From Owenia fusiformis (taxonomy: Eukaryota > Annelida > Polychaeta > Sabellida > Oweniidae), in assembly GCA_903813345.2 (NCBI GenBank), contig CAIIXF020000005.1, positions 34,725,375-34,785,374 of the forward strand: DNA of 60,000 bases, written 5' to 3'. Positions 24,021 to 50,148 of the stretch are shown here, in pieces. The position numbers and the translations under genes were made by a program. The notes under the pieces were generated by a model. It was given only the letters and a program-made list of their open reading frames with translations, was not told where the DNA came from and searched no databases. Every line of letters starts with the position of its first letter. The stretch's first letter is position 1.

Positions 24021-25724
24021 TGTCACCACCAAAAGTGTCACCACCAAAAGTGATGACATATTGTTATGGTCTCCGTTTTTTGCGACGGCGGTTGGAGGTT
24101 GGCGTCCGGCGGTTGGTGGTTGGAGGTTGGCCGTCCGGCGTCTGTAACAATTTCTTACAACTTCCTATAACTTAACAAATACTGTTTAGACTGACTTCAA
24201 TTTTTTTCTAAATCATCTACATCTTCTCAGAAGTTCAAATCTGACTTTAGATTTGACATTTGACCTTCAATGACCTTCTCAAGGTCAAAAAGGTCTTTTT
24301 TCAACTTGCTTCACATTGACTAAATTATTTTTCAAAATCATCTACATGTTCTCAGAAATTCAAATCTGACTTTAGATTTGACTTTAGATTTGACATTTGA
24401 CCTTTAAATCTGACTTTAGATTTGACATTTGACCTTCAATGACCTTCTCAAGGTCAAAAAGGTCAAAAAGGTCTGTTTTCAACTTGCTTCAAATTGACTA
24501 AAAATTTTTTTCAAAATCATCTACGTGTTCTCAGAACTTCAAATCTGACTTTAGATTTGACTTAAGATTTGACATTTGACCTTCAATGACCTTCTCAAAG
24601 TCAAAAAAGGTCAAAAAGGTCTTTTTTCAACTTGCTTCAAATTGACTAAATTTTTTTTTCAAAATCATCTACATGTTCTCAGAAATTCAAATCTGACTTT
24701 AGATTTGACATTTGACCTTCAATGACCTTCTCAAGGTCAAAAAAGGTCAAAAAGGTCTGTTTTCAACTTGCTTCAAATTGACTAAAATTTTTTCACTACG
24801 TGTTCTCAGAAATTCAAATCTGACTTTAGATTTGACTTAAGATTTGACCTTCAATGACCTTCTCAATGTCAAAAAAGGTCAAAAAGATATTTTTTCATCT
24901 TGCTTCAAATTGACTAGATTTTCTTTTCAAAATCATCTACATGTTCTCAGAAATTCAAATATGACTTTAGATTTGACTTTAGATTTGACATTTGACCTTC
25001 AATGACCTTCTCAAGGTCAAAAAAGGTCAAAAAGGTCTTTTTTCAACTTGCTTCAAATTGACTAATTTTTTTTTTCAAAATCATCTACATGTTCTCAGAA
25101 ATTCAAATCTGAATTTAGATTTGACATTTGACCTTTAATGACCTTCTCAAGGTCAAAAAAGGTCAAAAAGGTCTGTTTTCAACTTGCTTCAAATTGACCA
25201 ATTTTTTTTTTCAAAATCATCTACATCTTTTCAGAAGTTCAAATTTGACTTTTACAAGTTCTCAGAAGTTCAAATCTGACTTTAGATTTGACCTTCAATG
25301 ACCTTCTCAAGGTCAAAAAGGTCTTTTTTCAACTTGCTTCAAATTGACTAATTTTTTTTTCAAAACCATCTACATGTTCTCAGAAGTTCAAATCTGACTT
25401 TAGATTTGACATTTGACCTTCAATGACCTTTTCAAGGTCAAAAAGGTATTTTTTCAACTTGCTTCAAATTTACTTAATTTGTTTTCAAAATCATCTACAT
25501 GTTCTCAGAAGTTCAAATCTGACTTTACATTTGACATTTGACCTTCAATGACCTTCTCAATGTCAAAAAAAGTCAAAGAGGTATTTTTTCAACTTGCTTC
25601 AAATTGACGAATTTTTTTTTCAAAATCATCTACATGTTCTAAGAAGTTCAAATCAAACCTTCTTAAGGTCAAAAGGTATTTTCCAACTTGCTTTAAATTG
25701 ACCAAATTGTTTTAGGTGGTGACA
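24021..25724 (+). mobile_element. TGTCACCACC...GGTGGTGACA element with expanded internal tandem array
   Basis: The left tip TGTCACCACC (repeated at 24037) and the right tip GGTGGTGACA are inverted. Smaller relatives with the same tips lie at 38629-38920 and 3063-3345. A similar lead-in (CTACCCTGCG...AAACTACAC, TCAAACGAATGCAAA) lies upstream of this copy (from about 23643) and of the 38.6 kb copy (from about 38478). Tandem-repeat cores inside short non-autonomous elements are known in Helitron-like and 'pearl'-type elements of marine invertebrates; assignment to such a group here is inference. Confidence 0.6.
24190..25700 (+). repeat. Tandem array, ~10 units of about 125-180 bp
   Basis: Each unit contains TTCTCAGAAATTCAAATCTG, ACTTTAGATTTGACATTTGA, CCTTCAATGACCTTCTCAAG, GTCAAAAAGGTC and CAACTTGCTTCAAATTGAC. 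The last motif recurs about every 125-180 bp (mostly 132-149). Variation comes from extra copies of TTTAGATTTGAC and AAAAAGGTC. No protein is encoded. Confidence 0.85.
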
Positions 25725-25803
25725 TTTTGTCATGTTAATGCCTTGTTATACATCTGTAATGGCCTTCGATAGCAAGTCGCTACTAGTCTCAGCTGTAGTG
25801 GGT

Positions 25804-25868
25804 AGCCCTTATGGCTCAGGGGTAGAGCGTCTGACTCGAGAGCGGAAGGTCCTGGGCTCGATTCCCGT
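25804..25868 (+). repeat. tRNA-like head of a SINE (or tRNA pseudogene)
   Basis: GCTCAGGGGTAGAGC forms a D-arm and holds an A-box (TGGCTCAGGGG). GGCTCGATTCC matches a B-box. An anticodon-like loop CTCGAGA is present. The sequence after the T-arm cannot pair with the 5' acceptor strand, so a functional tRNA is unlikely and a tRNA-derived SINE is more likely. Sequence to about 25980 may be its body. Confidence 0.6.
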
Positions 25869-26684
25869 ACATTGAATCTAGCACACTCTCTATCGAGTCT
25901 ATTATCTGCTGGATCGTTACACTACAGCTCCCCGACGGACATGCCCAAGGGTCGTTACACATATTATAAGAAAATTCTCGGTACAAGGAGGAATGCATAA
26001 AAATTTAGAATGTACTCATCGACCTTAAAATGTTTTAATAGTGAAATGACAAATCCAAAATATGACCGTTTTATTTTATCTTCTGTAAAAAATGCCATAG
26101 TTTAATCGAAGTTACTTTCACGTACGTGGTTTACACATGCAAAACTTAACTGAAAACCCTCAAACGTGTGCGTGTGCGTTCAGGTTCACGGTTTCTTAAT
26201 AAAAGCGTGGCCTGAATCTCTTATTTCAGTACGTGAACGTGTAGAATTGTGGTCCTCCACTTTATAGTATGTACCCACCCGATTGAGTACAAGAAGATAC
26301 TAGACTAATAGTTAAACCATTCAAGTGACACTTTTAGTATCAGCAATTGGCTTATAACGGAGGATATATTCGAAATGCTAATTATAAAGCAACAAAAGAG
26401 AAATGTAAAACTTGTCATTTACTACAATTGTTAGTAATCACCAATGATTAACAATGGAGAGATACCGTGAGGGGAAGTACATGCAAATATCTACGAGAGT
26501 TTATATTGTATGACACAGCCTTGACCGGAACTAGAAAAATAAAAAAGACGTCGGACTCCAAATTGAAATTCATTAAGGGATGGTTTTAGTCCTTGACCAT
26601 TGCATTTGCCAGAACGCCACGTTGGATGAACAAAAAAGTAAACCCCTGCGTCAGGCTGTATTTTCCTTAATACATATACTGTAG

Positions 26685-26826
26685 GTTATTTACTGGGAGG
26701 GATTGAATATGGGTTTTATTCCGAGGGACAATATGATATTGACCGAGGGAGCGCAGCATATTCCACAAGGTCATTATCATATTTTCCGAGGAACAAAATC
26801 CATATTCAATCCCGACCAGAAATAAC
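26685..26826. repeat. Short hairpin element
   Basis: Left GTTATTTACTGGGAGGGATTG pairs with right CAATCCCGACCAGAAATAAC, and ATATGGGTTTTATTCCGAGG pairs with CCGAGGAACAAAATCCATAT. The core reads GACCGAGGGAGCGCAGC. Confidence 0.7.
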
Positions 26827-28257
26827 CCATTTATTCCATAATACAACCTTTTTTATTGATGCCATAATTTATTCTCAGTCTTGAATTTTAAAGAAATTAC
26901 AAGACTTAAACAAACATGCCTATAATTAGATATTGTGCAAAATATTACCAATGTGATTCACGGAAATTGTTGGAACACATTGGGTGATCTTAAAATAACT
27001 TTCAGTGACAGGTATAGGTTTAAACCCTACGATATGACAAATGGGTCAATATTCGAGCAGAAAACACATTTCAAACTTTCATTGACCATTTTGAAGCAGT
27101 TTTTACCATTCAACAATTAAGGGGCATATTACCTACACAATCGGTTGGAGGGGGCTAAGTTACCCCCTGTGACCCGAAATCTGAGAAGCCTTTCATGTAA
27201 GTATCTTACACAAATCAAAAGGAAATCTAATATTCAGTGTTTTGAGCCATATTTCATTAGAATTGGGCCATGATTAATGAAGATATTGACATTTTGAGAC
27301 CATATAAGGGTATTGTGCGATTTTACCGGAAGATGCTTTCGTCTTTGGAAACTTAGAACATTTCTTTGCATCACAATACCTTTGCAACTAATGGAGGTAA
27401 GATGCAAATGTTTACACCATAATATGCGGAATTCAAAACCAAACAAAGTCAGAAAACTTTAGGTTTTTCTAAAAAAAAGTTCCAAGAAGAATCGCAGATG
27501 TTGAAGTTCACATTTTATCCATTTTCAGTGATGTTTGGTTAGGGCTTATGCTTTCTGCAAATTTCAAGACTAAGAAGAATGTATGGTACCAACATAAATT
27601 TTAGACCTTCCCCTACAACATGTGAAGGTATGAAAGTATTCCTGCAAGTAATAAGAAAAATATAGCCTGTTCCAACGGTTCACTTTTTCTTGGACCATCC
27701 TGTACTTATGAAAATGCGTGAATCACGACAGAAAAACGCATGTAGGTGTTGGTTTGAAATAAAGCATTTTCTAATAATTGACATGATCGGAAATGTGCAA
27801 ATAACACAAACCATCACTTTGTTCAAATCGTAATAACTTAATTCAATAATTCGAATGAAAATATTAATTTGTCTTGTTCTCATTAAATGTGTCGCAATTT
27901 TTTTCTCTCAGACAAACACAATAACCGATAATAAAAGCATATAATGCAAATAAGGTGTTTTCAATTGAAAGAAAATGATTCCTTCTAAAAACGTTAAATT
28001 CTTAATTTGCCATGAATGCGTTGCATTTCGTGCTATACTTTTCATGAACCTTTATTTAATTTAACTAATATGAAAAATAATTATTGCCAATTTGACGTTT
28101 ATCAAACCTTCAAGAATTAGCAATTGTAAGACACACTGTACTGTGTTCAAACAAAAATTCTTATAAAATAAAAAATGGCATGACTTTTGTGAAAGCAACC
28201 TTGGAACAGAAGCAATACAAGCTGCTAATACGAACCGTGACGTAGTGTTAGACGAGG

Positions 28258-31200
28258 ATGTCGTCGCCATTATCATGCGTAGTGATCCTTTCACTATCTC
28301 TCACTTTGAGTTCAGCCGGGAATCTCATTAAGACTCATTCATGGAACCCATCGCCTTCAATCACAGAAACAAACTTTGAAGTTGACGTTACAGCAAACGA
28401 GGCAAAATCTACTGATTGGGAACTTATCGTTGAATTCAGTGCTCCAGTATCTGCCATAACAGTACGTATTTTCAGAGTTACAAATATTGTTTAATAATCG
28501 CCCAAAGGGTTAATTATTCGAAGAGAATTCTTATTAACTTTATCAACCATAAGGCAAATGTAATATATTACTGTTGCTATGTACTTTCTATGCGATTTGT
28601 AAAATAGTAAAAGTAATTGTCGGCCATCTTGGAATTCAAGAATGTGACTTAACAGTCTATGTTTTCATGTCCCCACCCATAATATGGGGCCATATTGTTG
28701 GCCTAGAATCGTCTGCCTTTCTGTCCATCCGAGTTTTCTCCAAAACTATAACAGATATCACTTTCAAAATTTCAGGGAAACCTTTTTAGTAGACTCAGAT
28801 GTGGTAGAGAAAATTACGACTCGATATTTACTTCCTGTCGGCCATTTTGAAGTCTGAAAAACGGCTAACAGAGTTACTTTCAAAACGTTGTTATGACGTG
28901 CACGGACCTGGGGACAATTCGGGAAATACGGGCTAATCTCAGCTTTGAGCGTTAATCTCTGCCTTATTTAAAAAGCTAACTATGTGTTTTATATATCATT
29001 TTAAAGTATTTTTTATTCGCATTTCAGTGAAATTATTTTTCCTTCAAAATTTTGATGGGATCCAACATTTTTTTAAAGTTAAAAATATCCAGACATCGTC
29101 AAATACGCTGTAAGACGTAACACTTTACGCTTATAGGGCTCGTTGAAATTGAGATAACTTTTGAAATAATGATCAAAATCCCACTAAAATTTCACAATTT
29201 ATTCAATGGAACATATTCATTTATGACGTCACAATTGCTTAACGGCTCCCGCTCAAATTATCGTATATGAACGCTTTTAAAATTTTCAAAATTGTGTAAG
29301 GTTTTGAAGGCGAATGGGACGAGCAATAAGTTTACCTTTATTTAATTTAATTTAAGTCTGATTTGAAAGAAAAATTAACTGCACAATATTGTCATGGCGA
29401 AATTTACAAAACAATAATCAGTTTGTTTATTTTGCAAATAATATTAAAATAAGAGCTGGTTTTCGAGACTTGAACTAAATGTGACGCATCGATTTTTTAC
29501 CACAAATTCCATACATATCAATTTTTACCAACGCCCCGAGTGGATTTCTTGACCGTTTTTCAAAATTCAAAATTTTTTTAGAAATATTGTCCTCGAGATC
29601 TTGCTACCCTGTGAATTTCGTCATGATTAGATAAGGATAAAGTATTTTATTTTTAGGTTGACTAAACTTGACAAAAATGTGACGCTTGTCGTTTTTGACG
29701 TTGTAAGGCTGTTTGCGCCCTATGCTGCTCATTGTTTTGTCTTAGTTTTTGACGCCATAATGTTACGCTAATTGTCCCCAGTTTCGTGCGACGTGTATGT
29801 ACATCTTCTTAAACTTACTTCATTTCATATCGGATCGGGTTTTGGACATGTTGGTCATGGCAGCCATTCTGAATGTCTTAATATGATTAAAAAGAGTTAA
29901 CTATCGATAATACATTGTATCATGTTTTCGCGTTTTCATTATTTAGTGGCTTTATAAATAATTTCAGGTGTCCTGTATGTAAAAGCTTATGTAACTCATA
30001 ACAGTACTTGTATTCGATAATTTTGTAAAAATGTTCTGCAAAAAACTATATCTGCTTTTTTATACTTTTGTATTTCCGTTGTAAAATCTGCTATGTGAGG
30101 TCTGTAAAATCTAATCTAATACGCGTTTCTTGGCAAACTGACGGATCGATTAAAAAATTTCACGGATGATTTGTATACAAATCTCGAACTGATTAATTTC
30201 GGGGCATTCTGGATAAATGTCAAGGTAGTAGCCAATACTTTCTATTTTGGATTTTCCGTCCTAGCATCTAATTGTCTGTAAAGTTTCTTCTAGCTGGCGA
30301 ACCATTTGACGTATCAATTTCAATTTTCAGGGATGGTTCTTTGTATGAAAGCCTTGAACTGATAATTATTAGTTTTTGTACATCTGTGCTAAATGTTAAG
30401 GCAGCCATTTGGGATTTTTCTGTCCTATGGTTTTACCTGTAAGGACATGGATTGATTCCAAAGGAGTGGTATCGATATGGAGAACTTTTTGAACACACGT
30501 TTCTCTTAAACCAGTCATAAAAAATCTAAAAATTTAACACATCGTCAATTTAATGCTCATCTTTTGAATGGCAACAATATAATTTAAAATATATATATAT
30601 ACTTTCATCTATATTGTTTTAGAAAACACATCAAACACTTGTTTTGTTCTTGGTATCATGTTTCCAGAGTGAAGTGAAACATCTTTTCGAACCTCATTGG
30701 AACAAAACGACATAAACACAACATGTTTAGGTCTCTTAATATTGTAATTGTACAAAGGAAATTTTGGTTGATTTTAAAAAAGTAATATTGTTAATGAAAT
30801 AAAAGGTTTATCTTGATTTTTATCTATTTTGGGGGGATTTTGTTTTAATTCTTTGAATACTTTTTTAAAATCAACCAAAAATTCCTTTGTATAACTATAA
30901 CATTGAGAGGTCTAAAACATGTTGTATATGCTATTTTGTTTCAACAAGGTTCGGAAAGACATTTTATTTCATTCTCAAGAATTGGTAGAAAGGAGCAAAA
31001 ACGATTGCACTAAAAAACAAAAAATGTTAACAAAAACAGTTAATATATATAAAATATTTCTAAATAATTTTCACATTAAATTGTTGTCAATCAGTCAACA
31101 TTACATAAAATACCGTGTTTTTTACAGAATGTTTTCAATGATTGGTTTAAGAGAACAACATCGTTAAACTCAGTTCTCCATATGGATACCACTCCTTTTC

Positions 31201-32293
31201 AGGGATGTTTCTTTCATTCTGGAAATCTCGAACTTGTTTGTTTTTTTGCCATTCTGGAAAATGCAAAGGTTGTCAATATGGATTTTCTGTTCTAAAACTT
31301 TGTCTGTATAGTCTTGTTTATGCGTTGTTTCCAGGCGAACCGTTTGAGGGATCGATTTCAAAATTTCAGAGATGATTCTGTGCAAGAAAATTTCAAACTG
31401 ATTCATTTTTAGCTATTCTAGGGAAATGTTAGAGGCAGTTATTTTTGATTTATTTTATCATAGATTCTCGTCCCTTCAACTGATTAGGGAAGACGAACTT
31501 ATTTATGATCACCCATTGGTGGTGGCATGCTGTACACGTTTATATCTTGGTTAAGAAATTAATGTGTTTTGATTGTCTGTCATTCAAAGTTCCCAATCAC
31601 TCATTTACATCATTCGTATCTTTATTACATGTACTTCGACATGCAATATTTGAAATGAGGCTCTTCTCTGAAAAAATAATATACGAACGGTTTCAAATTT
31701 CAATGCGATTTTAGGAATGGACCACAAGTGCCACTATGCAGGCAGGATCTGGTGGCAAGATCTGGGAGTTAAGCGATAAATATTCCAAAACTTTCCAAAA
31801 TGGTGAGGCTTTCCAGTTTACCTTTCAAGCTACATCTGAAGTGCCCGTTACTGGCACAGTGCGGTGGGCGAATGGACCTGTTGAGTCAGGTAAAAATGGA
31901 TATTTCAGCCCAGTAATATAACGTTCCCTGGAAAATGAGATATCGTTCAGTGCGTATAATTTTCTCTCACTGGAAGTCATTTCTAGCTATTTCATTCCTG
32001 GTCCCTTGGTATTTCACTGTATTGCCCTTTGAAATGAGTTTTTTGGTATATTGACGCAGTTTTTCTCTAGATTTGATTATTGATGTATATGTATATCGGA
32101 TTAAATGGATTTAACTATGTTGATATAATTGTATAATACTATGATACGATTCTTTATTCAGGAGAATCTACAACTACATCTTCAACAACTCAATCCACAA
32201 CTCTGTCTACAACCCAGTCAACAATCCCATCGACAACCCCAACAACCACTCCATCGACAACCCCAACAACAAGCGCTTCAACCGGGGCAACCT
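28258..32293 (+). CDS. Alternative 5' cassette A of the GH9 endoglucanase: signal peptide, CBM2, Thr-rich linker
   Basis: Exons 28258-28461 (68 codons from ATG), 31715-31889 and 32162-32293. Junction phases are 0, 1 and 1 (exit T|GTAAGT). Residues 1-20 are a signal peptide (MSSPLSCVVILSLSLTLSSA). Residues 21-126 form a CBM2-like carbohydrate-binding module: the DWELIVEFSAP strand, then EWTTSATMQAGSGG and KYSKTFQNGEAFQFTFQATS, like the N...Y...G..F.F region of cellulose-binding CBM2 domains. A 44-residue Thr/Ser/Pro linker follows, typical of O-glycosylated cellulase linkers. No stop follows, and the exit phase matches the shared exon at 37326. Splicing to the shared exons predicts a 736-residue secreted enzyme (2211 nt, in frame). 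It could instead be a dead 5' fragment left by the duplication; only transcripts can tell. Confidence 0.7.
28896..29795. repeat. Possible short-TIR element (~0.9 kb)
   Basis: Left GACGTGCACGGACCTGGGGACAATT corresponds to the reverse complement of AATTGTCCCCAGTTTCGTGCGACGTGT at the right, with small gaps. The interior has no clear inverted arms or ORF. Confidence 0.4.
30450..31210. repeat. Long-arm foldback in the first intron of cassette A
   Basis: Left blocks AGGAGTGGTATC, ATGGAGAACT, TTCTCTTAAACCA, TTTTCGAACCT, ACATGTTTAGGTCTC and TTGGTTGATTTTAAAAAAGTA recur inverted on the right as TACTTTTTTAAAATCAACCAA, GAGAGGTCTAAAACATGT, AGGTTCGGAAA, TGGTTTAAGAGAA, AGTTCTCCAT and GATACCACTCCT. The centre is at about 30820. 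Confidence 0.7.
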
Positions 32294-32866
32294 GTAAGTT
32301 GGGCCTTCTAGTTTAATTAAGCACAATGTGTGTAAAGACTAGAAGGGTCAACTGTGACCTTTCATCAGAGACATAGACTGCATAATGATACTGGCATATT
32401 TATTCGAGCAATTTTTGTAATTTAAACAATTTCACATGGTATAGATAAATGTACATGTATATCTGGCGTACAACGTATATGCAATATTCAAACCACACAT
32501 GCAGTAAATAACGGTCGGAATATAGAATTATATACAGGTTGGGCCAAAATGTTGGACACTCATATATATTTAAAAAAGCAGACTGATATGATCTGAGCCA
32601 CATACGTTACATCGGGCAGTATTATTGATGGACTTTTATTTGATTTACTGAACTTGTATATTAAAAACTTTATTGCCAATTTGACGTTTATTAAACCTCC
32701 AAGAATTATCAATTATTAAATGTAAACTGTCTGTTCAAACAAAAAATTTTATGAAATACGAAAATTTTGCTTGACTTTTGTTACAGCAAGACAAAAGAGA
32801 ACCGATATTAAGGGCAGAAAGCAATATAAGCTGCCGATACAAGCTTTGAAGCACTTTTAGACGAAT

Positions 32867-48258
<15,392 letters not shown>

Positions 48259-48370
48259 TGTGAAGTGACGTGACGTTGTCATGTTTACCGACCCCCGGCA
48301 AAAACATAGAGTGATATACAAATATGTTACCCTAGTGGAAATAACAAACATAAATATATTGAAGTGATTG

Positions 48371-48376
48371 AATAAA
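48371..48376 (+). promoter_or_regulatory. Candidate polyadenylation signal of the GH9 gene
   Basis: AATAAA 113 bases after the predicted TGA at 48256-48258 and just before the repeat element starting at 48405. It supports the short last exon but could be chance in AT-rich DNA. Confidence 0.35.
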
Positions 48377-48404
48377 TTGAAAATTAGAAATTTTTACTGT
48401 ATGT

Positions 48405-49041
48405 GTTACGCGGTATATGGCATACATTCATGGCATACATGGTTGCGCGGTATTTGTGATACGGGTGAATATGCAATTCTCACATGCGGTATATGGCATA
48501 TTCCGCAGGTGAGTATGCGATATTCCGCAGTGAATATGTGATACATTGATTTCAGTGAATACCCGATACTCACCTGCGGAATATGTCATACTCACTTGCG
48601 GAATATGCCATATACCGCAGGTAAATATGACATATACCGCAGGTGAAAACGTGATACAGAAGCCTTGATTTGATTGGTTGCGAGAATCGACTCTAAATGT
48701 AAAACTACGCTGGATTACCGATATAGTTAGTGCGTCGAGTACTAATATATGAATCCTGGATTCATTGAGTAAGTTTATTACGCAAGCTTGGTGACTGATA
48801 CTTCTGCTAAGTTAATATATTCGATACACAGTACTGTTGATTCGATAATCATTATAATAATTTATAACGTTTTACTTGTTCGTTCAATCGATGCAATTGA
48901 AAATTGCGTACTTCCGTATCACGTTCTCATTGGTTAGTGTGTATGCCATATATCGCAGGTGAATCTGTCATACACCGCAAGTGAATATGCCATATTCGTT
49001 GCAGAATATGACATATTTTTGTATCGTGTTTACCGCGTAAC
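48405..49041 (-). mobile_element. GTTACGCGG-ended element, copy 2 (637 bp, inverted)
   Basis: Same family as 34182-34772 in opposite orientation. It begins GTTACGCGGTATATGG, ends TTTACCGCGTAAC, and shares GTTGCGAGAATCGACTC and clustered CCGCAGGTGAGTAT repeats. It starts about 150 bp after the GH9 stop codon. Confidence 0.7.
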
Positions 49042-49654
49042 AGTATATATGTTCGTTTTTAGATATGGCATATGCTATGGGTAAGCCATCAATTTCACTG
49101 GTGATCCACTCGATTACGCTGGTTACTGAAACGGTTCGTTTTGGTAACAAAATTTTGGAACATAAAAGGTGCGATTTTTATTTTTTCCTTTTTTCACACG
49201 TTGTAGGCAGAATTCCCACGACATTTTTCACACAAACGTGTATTAGTATCATATGTTTAAGAAAATGTACATATTTGCGAACAAATAGTTCAGAAGACAA
49301 CAGAATCGTCGATTTAATTACTCACTTATTAAGTTACATAAACGGTTTTTCGAAAAACAGTTACGAACCAAAAACGAACCGTTTCGTCTGTTTATATATA
49401 CAAACACATGCGCAAGCAAACAATAATGCAAAAATGGCATAGTTTTAATGTTCACAAAACATGTACTATCCATACTCCCACTGCATAGGCTGGTATCGAA
49501 AGATTTGTCGGCTGTGACGGAGCATGTTATTTTTTATAAAAACACTATGAATACTTCAAACTTTATTTTTTTGACTCATATGTTTCGTCATATCAATGAA
49601 AACTACTTACTTCATGCAATCGATTTATCATTTTCGAGTAACCTTCACTTCTAT

Positions 49655-50148
49655 TTAAAGTCCCACAATGCTAGGAGTAAAAGCTATTGAACACGACGCC
49701 AGAGTATCAAACTCTAAAATGTACCATTTCTTTTTTAACTTTTTAATGGCATGATATATAGTGACACAACCATATTTACATATGTTTTAAGCATAGCTCT
49801 GAAGGTAATAATGAAATATTGATGTATTTCTATAAAAAAAAATTATAATGCTTAATGTTTTGTCCGCTGTGACGGAGCAGTTGCAAACATGAACTGTGGA
49901 ACTGCTCCGTCACAGCGGACAAAAAATTGAAACATTATTTTTTATAAAACAAATTGAAAAGACCCAATACATCCTGATAACATTAACACATTCAGAGTTA
50001 TGCTGAAAACATGTAAATATTATCGTCTCACTATATTTCACTATTATCGTCTCACATTAAAAAGTTAAAAAAGAAATGGCACAGTTTAGACTCTGATACT
50101 CTGGCACCGTTTTCAATAGCTTTTCTTCCTAGCGTCATTGGACTTTAA
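49655..50148. repeat. Foldback element with perfect central hairpin
   Basis: Outer arms TTTAAAGTCC.CAATG.GCTAGGA and AAAAGCTATTGAA...GCCAGAGTATCA recur inverted at 50080-50148. The central hairpin (49858-49882 with 49900-49924) has 25-base arms, TTTTGTCCGCTGTGACGGAG plus CAGTT, with no mismatch that I see, and a 17-base loop. Confidence 0.75.

Larger units (their letters stand above)
28650..31440. repeat. Degenerate ~150 bp repeats in the first intron of cassette A
   Basis: Motifs like GGCGAACC.TTTGA.G.ATCGATT, TTTCAGGGATG.TTCT and GAAA.TTTCGAACTGATT recur near 30130, 30300, 31210 and 31340, with a weaker one near 28740. Spacing is irregular. They have no coding sense. Confidence 0.5.
28050..32640 (+). 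repeat. Tandem duplication of the GH9 5' cassette, copy A
   Basis: Upstream sequence (ATTGCCAATTTGACGTTTAT), the three 5' exons and the sequence after the linker exon (GGACACTCATATATATTT, GATGGACTTTTAT) all recur in the same order in copy B. Boundaries are approximate. The first intron of copy A additionally contains ~150 bp repeats and a foldback. Confidence 0.85.

Noticed and set aside
23756-24175. 139-codon plus-strand ORF
   Set aside because: Starts at a non-ATG codon in this reading, and its second half lies in the TGTCACC element (Arg/Val-rich translation of a GGTTGG repeat). No splice or family support.
25804-25876. Functional tRNA (anticodon CGA, Ser)
   Set aside because: The 3' side does not pair with the 5' acceptor strand, the anticodon stem has a mismatch, and a serine tRNA would need a long variable arm.
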